A stretch of 64,000 nucleotides of DNA from Natronospira proteinivora (GTDB lineage: Bacteria > Pseudomonadota > Gammaproteobacteria > Natronospirales > Natronospiraceae), in assembly GCF_024170465.1 (NCBI RefSeq), contig NZ_JALJYF010000001.1, positions 1,426,001-1,490,000 on the forward strand, in the 5' to 3' direction. The notes below the pieces were generated by a model that ran no database searches, was not told the DNA's origin, and worked only from the letters and a program-made list of their open reading frames with translations. Below are positions 26,495 to 36,974 of the stretch, one piece after another. Within the stretch, counting starts at the first letter, position 1. Each line of letters begins with the position of its first letter. Position numbers and translations under genes: made by a program.

Positions 26495-26707
26495 TTGAAC
26501 TGTGCTCCACAGCCATGTGGGCACCGCCGGATCCGGGTAGCTCCCCCCTGCCCCATCCGGTGGCCGACGGCAAGAAGCACACAAAACGTCGGCGATTAGA
26601 AGAAGCCGGGACAACCGGCCACCCTTCCGACAGGCGAACGCTGCAAGGATGCAGATGATGCAAGCAACTCCCCACCGGGACCCTTACCCCAGGGTCCCGT
26701 TTTTTTT
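26495..26707 (+). ncRNA. Putative structured small RNA between prmC and moeB
   Basis: No ORF here looks like a protein. From about 26520 the plus strand can form four stem-loops in a row: CACCGCCGGAT with ATCCGGTGG (26522-26532, 26555-26563, one mismatch), CCGACG with CGTCGG (26564-26569, 26587-26592), GCCGG with CCGGC (26605-26609, 26615-26619) and CTGCA with TGCAG around an AGGA loop (26641-26654). A strong terminator closes the row. The AGGA in a loop resembles a CsrA/RsmA site. It does not match 6S, 4.5S, RNase P or tmRNA as I know them. The alternative is a structured 3' end of the prmC transcript. The 5' end is a guess from the TATAGTATA element. Confidence 0.35.
26676..26707 (+). terminator. 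Strong intrinsic terminator upstream of moeB
   Basis: A perfect 9-bp stem CGGGACCCT / AGGGTCCCG (26676-26684, 26691-26699) with loop TACCCC, followed by eight T. It ends about 17 bases before the moeB start, so moeB needs its own promoter or read-through. Confidence 0.95.
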
Positions 26708-26724
26708 GGCGTTACAATGGGGGG

Positions 26725-27462
26725 ATGGATACCATTCGCTATGCACGCCATCACGCCCTGCCGGGCTTCGGAGAGGCGGCCCAGGACCGGCTTGGACAAG
26801 CCCGCGTCCTATTGCTGGGCGCCGGGGGGCTGGGATGCGCCACCGCCGCCTATCTCACCGCCAGCGGCGTGGGTGAACTTCGAATCGCCGACTTCGACAC
26901 CGTCGATCTGGCCAATCTTCAACGCCAGATTCTCTACCGCAGCGAGCAAACGGGCCAGGATAAAGTCGATGCGGCCATGACCCACCTCTCGGCCCTGAAC
27001 CCTGAGATCCGGCTCATCGCCCTGCGCGAAAGAATGGACGAGGATTCCCTGCGCGCGCAGGCCGCCGAGGTGGACCTGATCGTGGATGGCTGCGATAACT
27101 TTCCCACCCGCTTTGCGGCCAATCGGGCCGCCGTGGCCACGGGCACGCCCCTGGTCTCGGGCGCAGCCATCCGCTGGCAGGGCCAGCTGGCCGTTTTCAC
27201 CCCGGACACCGGCTGCTACGCCTGCCTATTCGAGGAAACCGCCGTGGAGGAGGACATGGGCAACTGTGCGCAGAATGGAGTGTTATCGCCTCTGGTGGGG
27301 GTAGTGGGCAGCTTGCAGGCAGTGGAAGCCATCAAGCTGTTGACCGGCCAGGGCCGGCACACGGCCGGCCGACTTCTGCGCTATGATGCCTTTTCCGGTG
27401 AGTGGCGCCAGAGCAGATTCGCCAAAGACCCCAATTGTCCCGTGTGTGGAGACCCGGCATGA
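26725..27462 (+). CDS. moeB: Molybdopterin-synthase adenylyltransferase (MoeB/ThiF/HesA family)
   Basis: The protein has 245 residues: a nucleotide-binding loop LLLGAGGLGCATAAYL (about 29-44), DFDTVDLANLQRQILY, the adenylating DGCDNFPTRF, and two Cys pairs for zinc (CYAC and CPVC). MoeB activates the C-terminal glycine of MoaD by adenylation; ThiF does the same for ThiS, and sequence alone does not fully separate them. Its place after prmC supports MoeB, as in Pseudomonas-type gene order. It overlaps the next gene by ATGA. Confidence 0.88.
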   Translation: MDTIRYARHHALPGFGEAAQDRLGQARVLLLGAGGLGCATAAYLTASGVGELRIADFDTVDLANLQRQILYRSEQTGQDKVDAAMTHLSALNPEIRLIALRERMDEDSLRAQAAEVDLIVDGCDNFPTRFAANRAAVATGTPLVSGAAIRWQGQLAVFTPDTGCYACLFEETAVEEDMGNCAQNGVLSPLVGVVGSLQAVEAIKLLTGQGRHTAGRLLRYDAFSGEWRQSRFAKDPNCPVCGDPA

Positions 27463-27962
27463 GTGAAGGCCTTGTTGAAGAACAGGACCCCTTGAGCCGC
27501 CTGGATGTGGCGGACAATCAAAAGGCCCTGCAGCATTACCTGCTGGACTGCATTCCCCTCTTGCAGCATATGGCCGTGCAGGTGGATTCGGTGGATCGCG
27601 AGGCCGTGCGCATCAGCGCCCCACTGGCCCCCAACAGCAACCATATTGGTACGGCCTTTGGTGGCAGTCTGCACGGACTCGGAACTCTAGCCGCCTGGGG
27701 TTTTCTCTGGGTCATGCTGCGGGATCAGCCCGATGTGAGCCTGGTTATCCGGGACAGTCACATGCGCTATCAGAATCCGGCCACCGACCGGCTTTCCGCC
27801 ATCTGCGAGCCCCCCAATGTGGGTCTGCTCAACCAGTTCCTGCGCGCCATCCAGCGCCGCAACAAGGCAGCCATTGATCTCACCGCCCGGGTGGAAAGCC
27901 AGGGGCAGAGCTGCGCCGAGTTTCAGGGCACATTCGTGGCCATTCGCAAACGAAGCAAGTAA
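27459..27962 (+). CDS. YiiD C-terminal-type thioesterase (hotdog fold)
   Basis: The ATG at 27459 overlaps the moeB stop and gives 167 residues. The chain shows the hotdog-type pattern seen in the C-terminal domain of E. coli YiiD: IPLLQHMAVQVDSVD, APLAPNSNHIGTAFGGSLHGLGTLAAWG and a beta-sheet finish with ARVESQGQSCAEFQGTFVAIRK. It is predicted to cleave acyl-CoA-like thioesters; the substrate is unknown. It converges with hslO, whose stop begins at the next base, so transcription from both sides meets here. Confidence 0.75.
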   Translation: MSEGLVEEQDPLSRLDVADNQKALQHYLLDCIPLLQHMAVQVDSVDREAVRISAPLAPNSNHIGTAFGGSLHGLGTLAAWGFLWVMLRDQPDVSLVIRDSHMRYQNPATDRLSAICEPPNVGLLNQFLRAIQRRNKAAIDLTARVESQGQSCAEFQGTFVAIRKRSK

Positions 27963-28859
27963 TCAGTGGCGGGTAGTGGAACCCTGGCTATCGCCGGCCG
28001 CATCCGGGGCGATGAACAGATTCTCCGCATCCACCGCATCAAACTCGTACTGGCGGCCACAGAACTGGCAGGCCACGCTTACCTGCCCCTGTTCGGCGAC
28101 AATATCCCGGACTTCTTCCTGACCGATCCGGCGCAGCACATCGGCGATCTTGTCCCGGGAACAGGTACAACGGAAGGCCACCGGATGAGCTTCAAAGAGG
28201 CGGACATCATCTTCATGGTAAAGCCGGTGGAGCAGCTGCTCCACCGGCAGATGGCATAACTCGCCCTCGCTGACCGTCTCGGCCAGTGTCACGGTATGCC
28301 CCCAGCCGGCATCGTCCTCATCCTCGCCGGGCATCACCTGCAGCAACATGCCGGAAGCCGCATCATTATCGGCCGCCAGCCACATGCGCGTGGGCAGTTG
28401 CTCGGAGCGGGCGAAATACCCTTCCAGGCAAGCACCCAGGCTGTCGCCCTCCATGGGCACGATGCCCTGGTAGCGTTCAGACCGGCCTTCCTGCTCAATG
28501 GTGATGGCCATGGTGCCCTCGCCCACCAGATCCCGGAATCCGGCCTCATCGGGCAGCACTTCCTCGAACTGGGCCGTGCCCCGAATCACCAACTCGCTGG
28601 TGCATTGAACCACCAACAGACTGATGGGTCCCTGTCCCTGAACCTGCAGGGTCATGGCCCCGTCAAACTTCAAGGTGGAGGCCAACAGACTGGACGCCGC
28701 CATGGCCTGACCCAGCAGTTGGCGGACCGGCTCTGGATAATCCTGATGCTCCAGTGCTGCCTGCCAGCTGGCATCCAGGCGCACCACCTCCCCGCGAACG
28801 GGATACGCTTCAAACAGGAAGCGGTGCAGGCTGTCTGTCTGTTTGCCTGCCTGAGCCAT
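27963..28859 (-). CDS. hslO: Redox-regulated holdase chaperone Hsp33
   Basis: The 298-residue protein binds unfolding proteins after oxidation. Its zinc-binding redox switch is intact: C231 and C233 in CTCSRD and C264 and C267 in CQFC. The N-terminal domain with FLFEAYPVRGEVVRLDASW and TMAITIEQEGRSERYQGIVP is also typical. It begins 3 bases after the gatB stop and so lies at the end of the gatC-gatA-gatB unit. Confidence 0.96.
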   Translation of the reverse strand: MAQAGKQTDSLHRFLFEAYPVRGEVVRLDASWQAALEHQDYPEPVRQLLGQAMAASSLLASTLKFDGAMTLQVQGQGPISLLVVQCTSELVIRGTAQFEEVLPDEAGFRDLVGEGTMAITIEQEGRSERYQGIVPMEGDSLGACLEGYFARSEQLPTRMWLAADNDAASGMLLQVMPGEDEDDAGWGHTVTLAETVSEGELCHLPVEQLLHRLYHEDDVRLFEAHPVAFRCTCSRDKIADVLRRIGQEEVRDIVAEQGQVSVACQFCGRQYEFDAVDAENLFIAPDAAGDSQGSTTRH

Positions 28860-28862
28860 GAA

Positions 28863-30299
28863 TCAGCCTTCCAATTTCTTCTTGAGCAGTTCGTTGACCT
28901 GCTGGGGATTGGCCTTGCCCTTGGTGGCCTTCATCACCTGACCGACAAAGAAACCAAAGAGCTTGTCCTTGCCGCCGCGGTACTGTTCCAGTTGCTGGGG
29001 ATTGCTCTCCATCACCTCATCGATAATGGGTTCGATGGCCGAGGCATCGGTAATCTGCTTGAGCCCCTTCTTGTCGATGATGGCATCGGCATCCCCTTCT
29101 CCGGCCCACATGGCCTCGAAGACTTCCTTGGCGATCTTGCCGGAGATGGTCTTGTCCTCGATCCGCTTGAGCAGACCGGCCAGACCCTCGGCATTGACGG
29201 GGGCCTCATTGATTTCCACGCCATCCTTGTTCAGGAAACCGGAGAAATCGCCCATCACCCAGTTAGCCGCCAGCTTGGCATCGCCGCCTGAAGCCTTGAC
29301 CACCGACTCATAGAAATCCGCCATCTCCCGGGTAGCGGTGAGCACAGCGGCATCATAGGCCTTGAGCCCGTAATCCTTCATGAAGCGATCCCGCTTCTCG
29401 TCGGGTAACTCGGGCAGATCCGCCTTCACCCCATCAATAAAGCTCTGCTCGATTTCCAGGGGCAGCAAATCCGGGTCCGGGAAATAACGATAGTCATTGG
29501 CCTCTTCCTTGGTCCGCATGGAGCGGGTTTCGCCCTTGCTGGGATCAAAGAGACGGGTTTCCTGGATTATCTTGCCGCCGGATTCCAGCACATCAATCTG
29601 GCGCTCTACTTCGTAATCAATGGCCTTTTCCACGAAGCGGAAGGAGTTTACGTTCTTGATTTCTGTGCGGGTGCCGAATTCTTCCTGACCCTTGGGGCGA
29701 ACCGAGACATTGGCATCACAACGGAAGGAGCCTTCCTGCATATTGCCGTCACAAATCTCCAAATAGCGCACCAGGGAGTGCAGCTTCTTCATGTAGGCAA
29801 CCGCCTCCGAGGAGGAGCGCAGGTCCGGCTCGGAGACGATTTCCAGCAGCGGCGTCCCGGCCCGGTTGAGATCGATACCGGTCATGGTCTCGAAACCCTC
29901 GTGAAGGGACTTGCCGGCATCCTCTTCCAGATGGGCCCGGGTCACACCGACGGTCTTGATCGTGCCGTCGTCCAACTCAATATCCATGCTGCCTTCGTAG
30001 ACCACCGGCAGCTCGTATTGGCTGATCTGATAACCCTTGGGCAGATCAGGGTAGAAGTAGTTCTTGCGGGCGAAAACAGAGCGCTCGGCAATCTTGGCGC
30101 CAACGGCCAAACCCAGCTTCACCGCCATACCCACCGCTTCCTTGTTGAGCACCGGCAGCATGCCCGGATAGCCCAGATCAATCAGGGAAGCCTGGGTATT
30201 GGGTTCAGACCCGTAGGTGGTGGAACTGCCGGAGAAGATCTTGCTCCGGGTACGCAGCTGAGCATGAATCTCAAGCCCGATGACGGTTTCCCATTCCAT
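28863..30299 (-). CDS. gatB: Aspartyl/glutamyl-tRNA amidotransferase subunit B
   Basis: GatB is the kinase/transamidation subunit of GatCAB, which converts Glu-tRNA-Gln or Asp-tRNA-Asn to the amide. The product of about 478 residues starts [15 protein letters not shown], with the metal and ATP-binding residues in the cradle domain ([15 protein letters not shown] and [13 protein letters not shown]) and the C-terminal helical YqeY-like tail ([16 protein letters not shown]). A GTG two codons upstream is an alternative start. It is 53 bases after gatA and directly before hslO. Confidence 0.97.
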   Translation of the reverse strand: MEWETVIGLEIHAQLRTRSKIFSGSSTTYGSEPNTQASLIDLGYPGMLPVLNKEAVGMAVKLGLAVGAKIAERSVFARKNYFYPDLPKGYQISQYELPVVYEGSMDIELDDGTIKTVGVTRAHLEEDAGKSLHEGFETMTGIDLNRAGTPLLEIVSEPDLRSSSEAVAYMKKLHSLVRYLEICDGNMQEGSFRCDANVSVRPKGQEEFGTRTEIKNVNSFRFVEKAIDYEVERQIDVLESGGKIIQETRLFDPSKGETRSMRTKEEANDYRYFPDPDLLPLEIEQSFIDGVKADLPELPDEKRDRFMKDYGLKAYDAAVLTATREMADFYESVVKASGGDAKLAANWVMGDFSGFLNKDGVEINEAPVNAEGLAGLLKRIEDKTISGKIAKEVFEAMWAGEGDADAIIDKKGLKQITDASAIEPIIDEVMESNPQQLEQYRGGKDKLFGFFVGQVMKATKGKANPQQVNELLKKKLEG

Positions 30300-30352
30300 A
30301 ATCACATTCCAGTTCTAACCGTAGGAGACCCTTTAAGCGGGTCAATGAGGGT

Positions 30353-31807
30353 TCACTCGATGCCGGTCGGCATCTGCCGATGCCAGTCCGTCTGCTGCTG
30401 GTACTGATGCGCCACATTCAGCAGACGACCTTCATCGAAGAAATTACCAATGATCTGCAAGCCCACCGGCAGCTTGTTGACGAAACCCGCCGGTACGGAA
30501 ACCGCAGGCAGACCCGCCAAATTCACTGCAATGGTGTAGATGTCATTGAGATACATGGTGATGGGATCATCGGTCTTCTCGCCGATCCCGAAAGCGGGGG
30601 TGGGCGTGGTGGGCCCCATCAGCACATCCACCTCCTCAAAGGCACGAATAAAATCATCCCGGATCAGCTTGCGGGTTTTCTGGGCCTGCAAGTAGTAGGC
30701 ATCGTAATAACCGGCGGACAAGACATAGGTGCCGGTCATCACCCGGCGCTTGACCTCGGGCCCGAAACCTTCACCCCGGGAGCGCTCGTAAAGATCCAGC
30801 AGATCCTTGGGGTCCTCGCAACGATAGCCGAAACGAACCCCGTCAAATCGGGACAGGTTGGAGGAACACTCGGCCGGCGCCACCACATAATAGGTGGGCA
30901 CGGAAAGATTCAGATTGGGCAGATGCACTTCCCGGATCTCGGCGCCCATCTGGCGATAGACATCCAGGGCCGTTTCCACAGCCTTGCCGGTTTCGGCATC
31001 CAGTCCTTCATCAAAGAACTCACTGGGCACGCCAATCTTCAGGCCCTTGAGGTCATCCCCCAGGCTGGCGCAGTAGTCCGGCACGTCCTTCTCGGCGGAG
31101 GTGGAATCCCGCTCGTCGAATCCGGCCATAACCTGGGTCAACAGCGCCGCGTCTTCGGCGCTCTGGGTCAGGGTGCCGGCCTGATCCAGGCTGGAGGCAA
31201 AGGCGATCATGCCGTAACGGGAAACCCGCCCATAAGTGGGCTTGAAGCCGGTTAGTCCGGCCAGGGCCGCGGGCTGGCGAATGGAACCGCCGGTATCGGT
31301 ACCGGTGGCCGCCGGCGCCATGCGGGCCGCCACAGCGGCCGCGGATCCCCCGGAAGAGCCGCCCGGCACCCGGGTCTCATCCCAGGGGTTCTTCACCGGG
31401 CCGTAATAACTGGTCTCATTGGAGGAGCCCATGGCGAACTCGTCCATATTGGTCTTGCCCAAGGTCACCACCCCGGCCTGGGCCAGGCGCTCCACCACCG
31501 TGGCGTCATAGGGGGAGACAAAATTGTCCAACATCCTGGACCCGCAACTGGTCTTGATGCCGCGGGTACAGAAAATATCCTTATGCGCCAGCGGCAAGCC
31601 GGTGAGCGGCCCGCCTTCACCGGCGGCAAGACGCTTGTCAGCTTCCCGGGCCTGGGCCAGGGCTTGGTCCGGCGTGGGCGTAATAAAGGCGTTGTAGCGC
31701 TCATCCAGCTTTTCGATCCGGTCCAGATAATGGCGGGTCAATTCTTCACTGGAGACATCACCCTTTTTCAGGGCGGCGGCAAGTTCGGCCAAAGTCTTGT
31801 CGTACAT
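30353..31807 (-). CDS. gatA: Aspartyl/glutamyl-tRNA amidotransferase subunit A
   Basis: The 484-residue amidase-signature enzyme liberates ammonia from glutamine for GatB. The Ser-cisSer-Lys triad is in place: Lys in LAHKDIFCT and the serines in [32 protein letters not shown]. Length and the C-terminal [15 protein letters not shown] are standard. It lies in the gatC-gatA-gatB order, 43 bases after gatC. Confidence 0.97.
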   Translation of the reverse strand: MYDKTLAELAAALKKGDVSSEELTRHYLDRIEKLDERYNAFITPTPDQALAQAREADKRLAAGEGGPLTGLPLAHKDIFCTRGIKTSCGSRMLDNFVSPYDATVVERLAQAGVVTLGKTNMDEFAMGSSNETSYYGPVKNPWDETRVPGGSSGGSAAAVAARMAPAATGTDTGGSIRQPAALAGLTGFKPTYGRVSRYGMIAFASSLDQAGTLTQSAEDAALLTQVMAGFDERDSTSAEKDVPDYCASLGDDLKGLKIGVPSEFFDEGLDAETGKAVETALDVYRQMGAEIREVHLPNLNLSVPTYYVVAPAECSSNLSRFDGVRFGYRCEDPKDLLDLYERSRGEGFGPEVKRRVMTGTYVLSAGYYDAYYLQAQKTRKLIRDDFIRAFEEVDVLMGPTTPTPAFGIGEKTDDPITMYLNDIYTIAVNLAGLPAVSVPAGFVNKLPVGLQIIGNFFDEGRLLNVAHQYQQQTDWHRQMPTGIE

Positions 31808-31850
31808 GCTCGGTGATCCTGTTGATGAACGGCTGGGCGTCGAGGCGACG

Positions 31851-32138
31851 TTATTCGAGGACGCGGGGCACCAGATACAGACCGGCTTCGGTGGCTGGCG
31901 CGTTCTGCTGGTACTCGTCGCGATGGTTTTCCTCGGTGACCCGGTCCTCCCGCAGGCGCTGGGCCATGTCCACGGGATGGGCCATGGGCGTCACATCAGC
32001 GGTATCGGCCTGGCCGAGCTGATCCACGAAATCCACGATGCGAGAGAGGTTTTGGGCGTAATCATCCACATCCCGCTCGTCGATACGCAGACGGGCGAGA
32101 TGGGCAATATGGCGGACTTCGTCCGGACTGAGCGACAT
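31851..32138 (-). CDS. gatC: Aspartyl/glutamyl-tRNA amidotransferase subunit C
   Basis: The short protein of 95 residues wraps between GatA and GatB and stabilises the complex. The typical start [19 protein letters not shown] and the central [19 protein letters not shown] are visible, as is the [10 protein letters not shown] stretch. It is the first gene of the minus-strand gatCAB-hslO unit and is divergent from mreB. Confidence 0.95.
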   Translation of the reverse strand: MSLSPDEVRHIAHLARLRIDERDVDDYAQNLSRIVDFVDQLGQADTADVTPMAHPVDMAQRLREDRVTEENHRDEYQQNAPATEAGLYLVPRVLE

Positions 32139-33519
<1,381 letters not shown>

Positions 33520-33587
33520 GGCAACCATTCAGCGGCATACTGGCAAGACCACCTCGTTACGCGGGGCATGCAAACCTGACCTTCAGA

Positions 33588-33609
33588 CGGCGGCCCGCAG
33601 GGGCCGCCG
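33588..33609 (+). terminator. GC-rich hairpin between mreB and mreC, possible attenuator
   Basis: Perfect 9-bp stem CGGCGGCCC / GGGCCGCCG with loop GCAG in the 109-base mreB-mreC spacer. It lacks a T-run, so it may act as a partial terminator or RNA-stability element that lets mreB be made in excess over mreC and mreD. Confidence 0.45.
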
Positions 33610-33628
33610 CCTCTGATTGAGGTGCCTG

Positions 33629-34600
33629 ATGGCCTCCGCATTTAGCAATACGCGCAATCCCAAGCTATTCGGGACCGGCCCATCCCCTTTGATCAGAGCC
33701 GGCATGCTGGCGCTATTGTCCATTGTCATTATTGCCCTGGACCACCGGGAAGGCCATCTTGACCGGGCCCGACAGGCCCTGTCGGTGCTGACCTATCCCA
33801 TTCAATTGATGGTGGACCTCCCGCATAGCGCCCTGGAACGTGCCTCGGAAAGCCTGGCCACACGAGAGTACCTGCTGAGGGAAAACCGGGTCTTGCAGGA
33901 GCGCCAGCTCGAACTGAGTGCTCGAACTCAGCGTCTGGAAAGTCTGGAAGCGGAAAATGAAAGGCTAAGGGAACTGTTGCAGTCCGGCGCTCGGGTGGGA
34001 GAGCGGATTCTGGCCGCCGAGCTGCTGCAGGTGGATTTGGATCCCTTCCGGCATCGCGTTGTGGTGGACAAGGGCAGTCGGGATGCGGTCTACCCGGGTC
34101 AGCCCCTGCTGGACGCGGACGGGGTGATGGGGCAGGTTACCCATACCGGCCTGTTCGGCGCGGAAGCTATCCTGATCACCGATCCCAGTCATGCCATTCC
34201 GGTGGAAGTGAACCGCAACGGCTTGCGGACCATTGCCCTGGGGACCGGCGACATCACCCGCCTGGACCTGCCCTATCTACCCAATAGTGCCGATATCCGT
34301 CCCGGTGACCTGCTGGTCACCTCGGGACTGGGCATGCGGTTCCCGCGTGGCTACCCCGTGGGCACCGTGACCGATGTCCGCCGACGGCCCGGTGAAACCT
34401 TTGCCGCCATCCATGCCGAACCCACTGCGGCCCTTAATCGCAGCCGGGAAGTCCTGCTGGTCTGGCGGGCGGACGGCACGCCCTTTGAGCGGGACCCGCT
34501 GGGCGAACCCCCGCTGCAGCGGGACATGAGGGACGAGGAAAGCCTGCCGGGTGATGACAGCCCGCCACCCGTGCCGCCAGAGGAGCCTGTGGATGAGTGA
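33629..34600 (+). CDS. mreC: Rod-shape-determining protein MreC
   Basis: The ATG at 33629 has GAGGTG at a suitable distance and gives 323 residues. One membrane segment (AGMLALLSIVIIAL, about 28-41) is followed by a coiled coil (REYLLRENRVLQERQLEL ... LEAENERLRELL, about 80-120) and the periplasmic double beta-barrel domain with DPFRHRVVVDKGSRDAVYPGQP and PGDLLVTSGLG. The tail is rich in Pro, Glu and Asp. MreC links MreB filaments to PBP2 and RodA. Its stop overlaps mreD. Confidence 0.96.
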   Translation: MASAFSNTRNPKLFGTGPSPLIRAGMLALLSIVIIALDHREGHLDRARQALSVLTYPIQLMVDLPHSALERASESLATREYLLRENRVLQERQLELSARTQRLESLEAENERLRELLQSGARVGERILAAELLQVDLDPFRHRVVVDKGSRDAVYPGQPLLDADGVMGQVTHTGLFGAEAILITDPSHAIPVEVNRNGLRTIALGTGDITRLDLPYLPNSADIRPGDLLVTSGLGMRFPRGYPVGTVTDVRRRPGETFAAIHAEPTAALNRSREVLLVWRADGTPFERDPLGEPPLQRDMRDEESLPGDDSPPPVPPEEPVDE

Positions 34601-35081
34601 TCAGCCCGCCCAAGGGCGCTGGGCCATCATGCTGTCACTGCTGGCCGCCCTGATGCTGAATATCTGGCCATTGCCCGAGATGGCTCAGCTGCTTCGTCCT
34701 GACTGGGTTGCCCTGGTTCTGATCTACTGGATCCTGGCCATTCCCCATCGGGTCAATGTGGGCACCGCCTGGCTGGCCGGACTGGTGCTGGATGCCCTCA
34801 CCGGCAGTGTCCTGGGTCAGCATGCCCTGGCACTCGCCGTACTGGCTCTGCTGGTGTCAGGGATTCACCTGCGCGTCCGGGTCTTTCCAGTCTGGCAACA
34901 AGCGATCACTGTCATGGCACTTTTGACCGTTTACGAGGTCATTCTCTTGATGGTTGAGGGTGCCACCGGGCAACTTCACAACCTGGAATGGCGCTGGGCC
35001 CCGGTACTCACAGGGACGCTTTTCTGGCCCTGGGTCCTGTTTCTGCTGCGTTTTTTGCGGCGCCGATTCAACGTCGCATAG
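34593..35081 (+). CDS. mreD: Rod-shape-determining membrane protein MreD
   Basis: The ATG at 34593 lies within the last codons of mreC and gives 162 residues. Four to five hydrophobic segments can be seen (IMLSLLAALMLNIWPL, WVALVLIYWILAI, LALAVLALLVSGI, ITVMALLTVYEVILL, LTGTLFWPWVLFLLRFL). Sequence conservation in MreD is low, but position and topology settle it. It is followed by mrdA after three bases. Confidence 0.93.
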   Translation: MSDQPAQGRWAIMLSLLAALMLNIWPLPEMAQLLRPDWVALVLIYWILAIPHRVNVGTAWLAGLVLDALTGSVLGQHALALAVLALLVSGIHLRVRVFPVWQQAITVMALLTVYEVILLMVEGATGQLHNLEWRWAPVLTGTLFWPWVLFLLRFLRRRFNVA

Positions 35082-35084
35082 GCC

Positions 35085-36974
35085 ATGTCGGACCTGCACA
35101 TTCGCAATCAGAATAAGGATCGCCGCCTGTATTTCAATCGGGCGGTCCTGGCAGCGGTGGTCGCAACCGGGCTGTTGCTGCTGCTTGTGACGCGAATGTT
35201 CATCCTTCAGGTAGTGGATTATCAGCATTACTCGACCCTGGCCGACGGTAACCGGGTTCGCGTGGAACCCATTCCACCGACCCGGGGCCTGATTTATGAC
35301 CGGGAAGGCCGGGTGCTGGCCGAGAACCTGCCCACCTATCAGCTGGAGCTGATTCCCGAGCAAGTAGAGGATGTCCATCAGACCATCCAGGCCCTGGGTG
35401 AAATCATCGACATCCAAGAGCAGGATCAGGAGCGCTTCTTCCGCCTTCTGGACAGCCAGCGCCGTTTTCAGCCCGTCCCCATCCGCCAAAACCTCAGCGA
35501 TGAAGAAGTCGCCCGTTTCTCCGTGGAGCGACAACGCTTTCCAGGCGTGGATATCCGGGCCCGGCTGGCCCGGCATTATCCCTACGGGGAGAAGATGTCC
35601 CATATCGTGGGCTATCTGGGTGCCATCAGCCGGCAAGACCTGCAGCGCATCGATCGCAGCCGTTACAGCGGCACCACCCGGATCGGCAAGGCCGGCATCG
35701 AATTTTCCTATGAACCGATTCTCCACGGTGGTGCGGGCAGTCGCCGGGTGGAAACCAATGCCCAGGGCCGGGTCATTCGTACCCTGGACGTGCGCGAACC
35801 CGCCGTGCCGGGGGATGACCTCTATCTAAGCGTGGACGCGGAACTGCAGCGAGTGGCCTGGAATGCTCTGGAAGGTCACTCCGGCGCCGTGGTGGCACTG
35901 GACCCCCGGGACGGGAGCGTGCTGGCCAAGGTCAGTCGTCCCGCCTTCGACCCCAATCGCCTGGTAGCCGGCTTGCAGAGCGAGGCCTTCCGCGACATGC
36001 AGAATGACCCGGAACGCCCCCTGTTTAATCGGGCCACCCGGGGTCGCTATCCTCCGGGCTCCACCATCAAGCCTTTCCTGGCCCTGGCCGGCATGGATGC
36101 CACGGACGTGGACCCGGATGACACCATCAATTGCACCGGGGAGTTCCATCTGGAAGGCCGGGATCGCCCCTTCCGGGACTGGCTGAGGCGAGGCCACGGC
36201 CCCACTGACCTGCACAAGGCGGTGGTGGAGTCCTGCGACATCTACTTCTATAAGCTGGCCATGGAACTGGGGATAAATAATATCCACCGCTATCTGACCC
36301 AGTTTGGTCTGGGGGCCCAGGCCAGCATCGACATCCCGGGGGAAAGCGCCGGCGTCATCCCTTCCCGGGAATGGAAACGCCGAACCATGGGGGAAGGCTG
36401 GTACCACGGGGAAACGGTCATCGCCGGTATCGGTCAAGGTTACATGCTGTCCACCCCCCTGCAGCTGGCAAAAGCCACCGCCGGCATGGCCAATCATGGC
36501 TACCTGCACAATCCACGAATTCTGATGGGCACGCGCAATGCCTTTACCCGGGAATATGAAACCATGTCACCGCCGGAGGCCTATCGATCCGAACTGCTGG
36601 CGGCCATTTCCGATACCCGCTGGGAGCGAGCCATCGATGCCATGGTGGATTCGGTCCATGGCGAACGGGGAACGGCCCGATCCATAGGATTCAGCTCCCC
36701 TTACTCCATTGCCGGCAAGACCGGAACCGCCCAGGTCTTCGGGTTGGAAGAAGATGAAGAATACGATCACGAGGGGCTTGCCCGTCACCTGAGGGATCAC
36801 GCCCTGTTCATTGCCTTCGCCCCGGCGGAGAACCCGACCATTGCAATCTCGGTGCTGGTGGAACATGGCGGTGGCGGGGGCTCGGTGGCGGCACCAGTAG
36901 CCCAAAAGGTGATGGATTACTACCTGCTGAAACGAAACAACGACGATCAGGCGGGGAACGACGATGCCGATTGA
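35085..36974 (+). CDS. mrdA: Penicillin-binding protein 2, peptidoglycan transpeptidase
   Basis: PBP2 cross-links new peptidoglycan during elongation. The 629-residue chain has an N-terminal membrane anchor (AAVVATGLLLLLVTRMFI, about 22-39), the pedestal domain (PPTRGLIYDREGRVLAENLP), and the transpeptidase domain with the active-site SxxK in PPGSTIKPF, SxN in SCDIY and KTG in AGKTGTAQVFG. It overlaps rodA by 11 bases, fitting their function as one glycosyltransferase-transpeptidase pair. Confidence 0.97.
   Translation: MSDLHIRNQNKDRRLYFNRAVLAAVVATGLLLLLVTRMFILQVVDYQHYSTLADGNRVRVEPIPPTRGLIYDREGRVLAENLPTYQLELIPEQVEDVHQTIQALGEIIDIQEQDQERFFRLLDSQRRFQPVPIRQNLSDEEVARFSVERQRFPGVDIRARLARHYPYGEKMSHIVGYLGAISRQDLQRIDRSRYSGTTRIGKAGIEFSYEPILHGGAGSRRVETNAQGRVIRTLDVREPAVPGDDLYLSVDAELQRVAWNALEGHSGAVVALDPRDGSVLAKVSRPAFDPNRLVAGLQSEAFRDMQNDPERPLFNRATRGRYPPGSTIKPFLALAGMDATDVDPDDTINCTGEFHLEGRDRPFRDWLRRGHGPTDLHKAVVESCDIYFYKLAMELGINNIHRYLTQFGLGAQASIDIPGESAGVIPSREWKRRTMGEGWYHGETVIAGIGQGYMLSTPLQLAKATAGMANHGYLHNPRILMGTRNAFTREYETMSPPEAYRSELLAAISDTRWERAIDAMVDSVHGERGTARSIGFSSPYSIAGKTGTAQVFGLEEDEEYDHEGLARHLRDHALFIAFAPAENPTIAISVLVEHGGGGGSVAAPVAQKVMDYYLLKRNNDDQAGNDDAD

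Noticed and set aside
26495-26707. Structured stretch as 6S RNA, 4.5S RNA, RNase P RNA or tmRNA
   Set aside because: None of the conserved cores that I know for these RNAs can be found in it.
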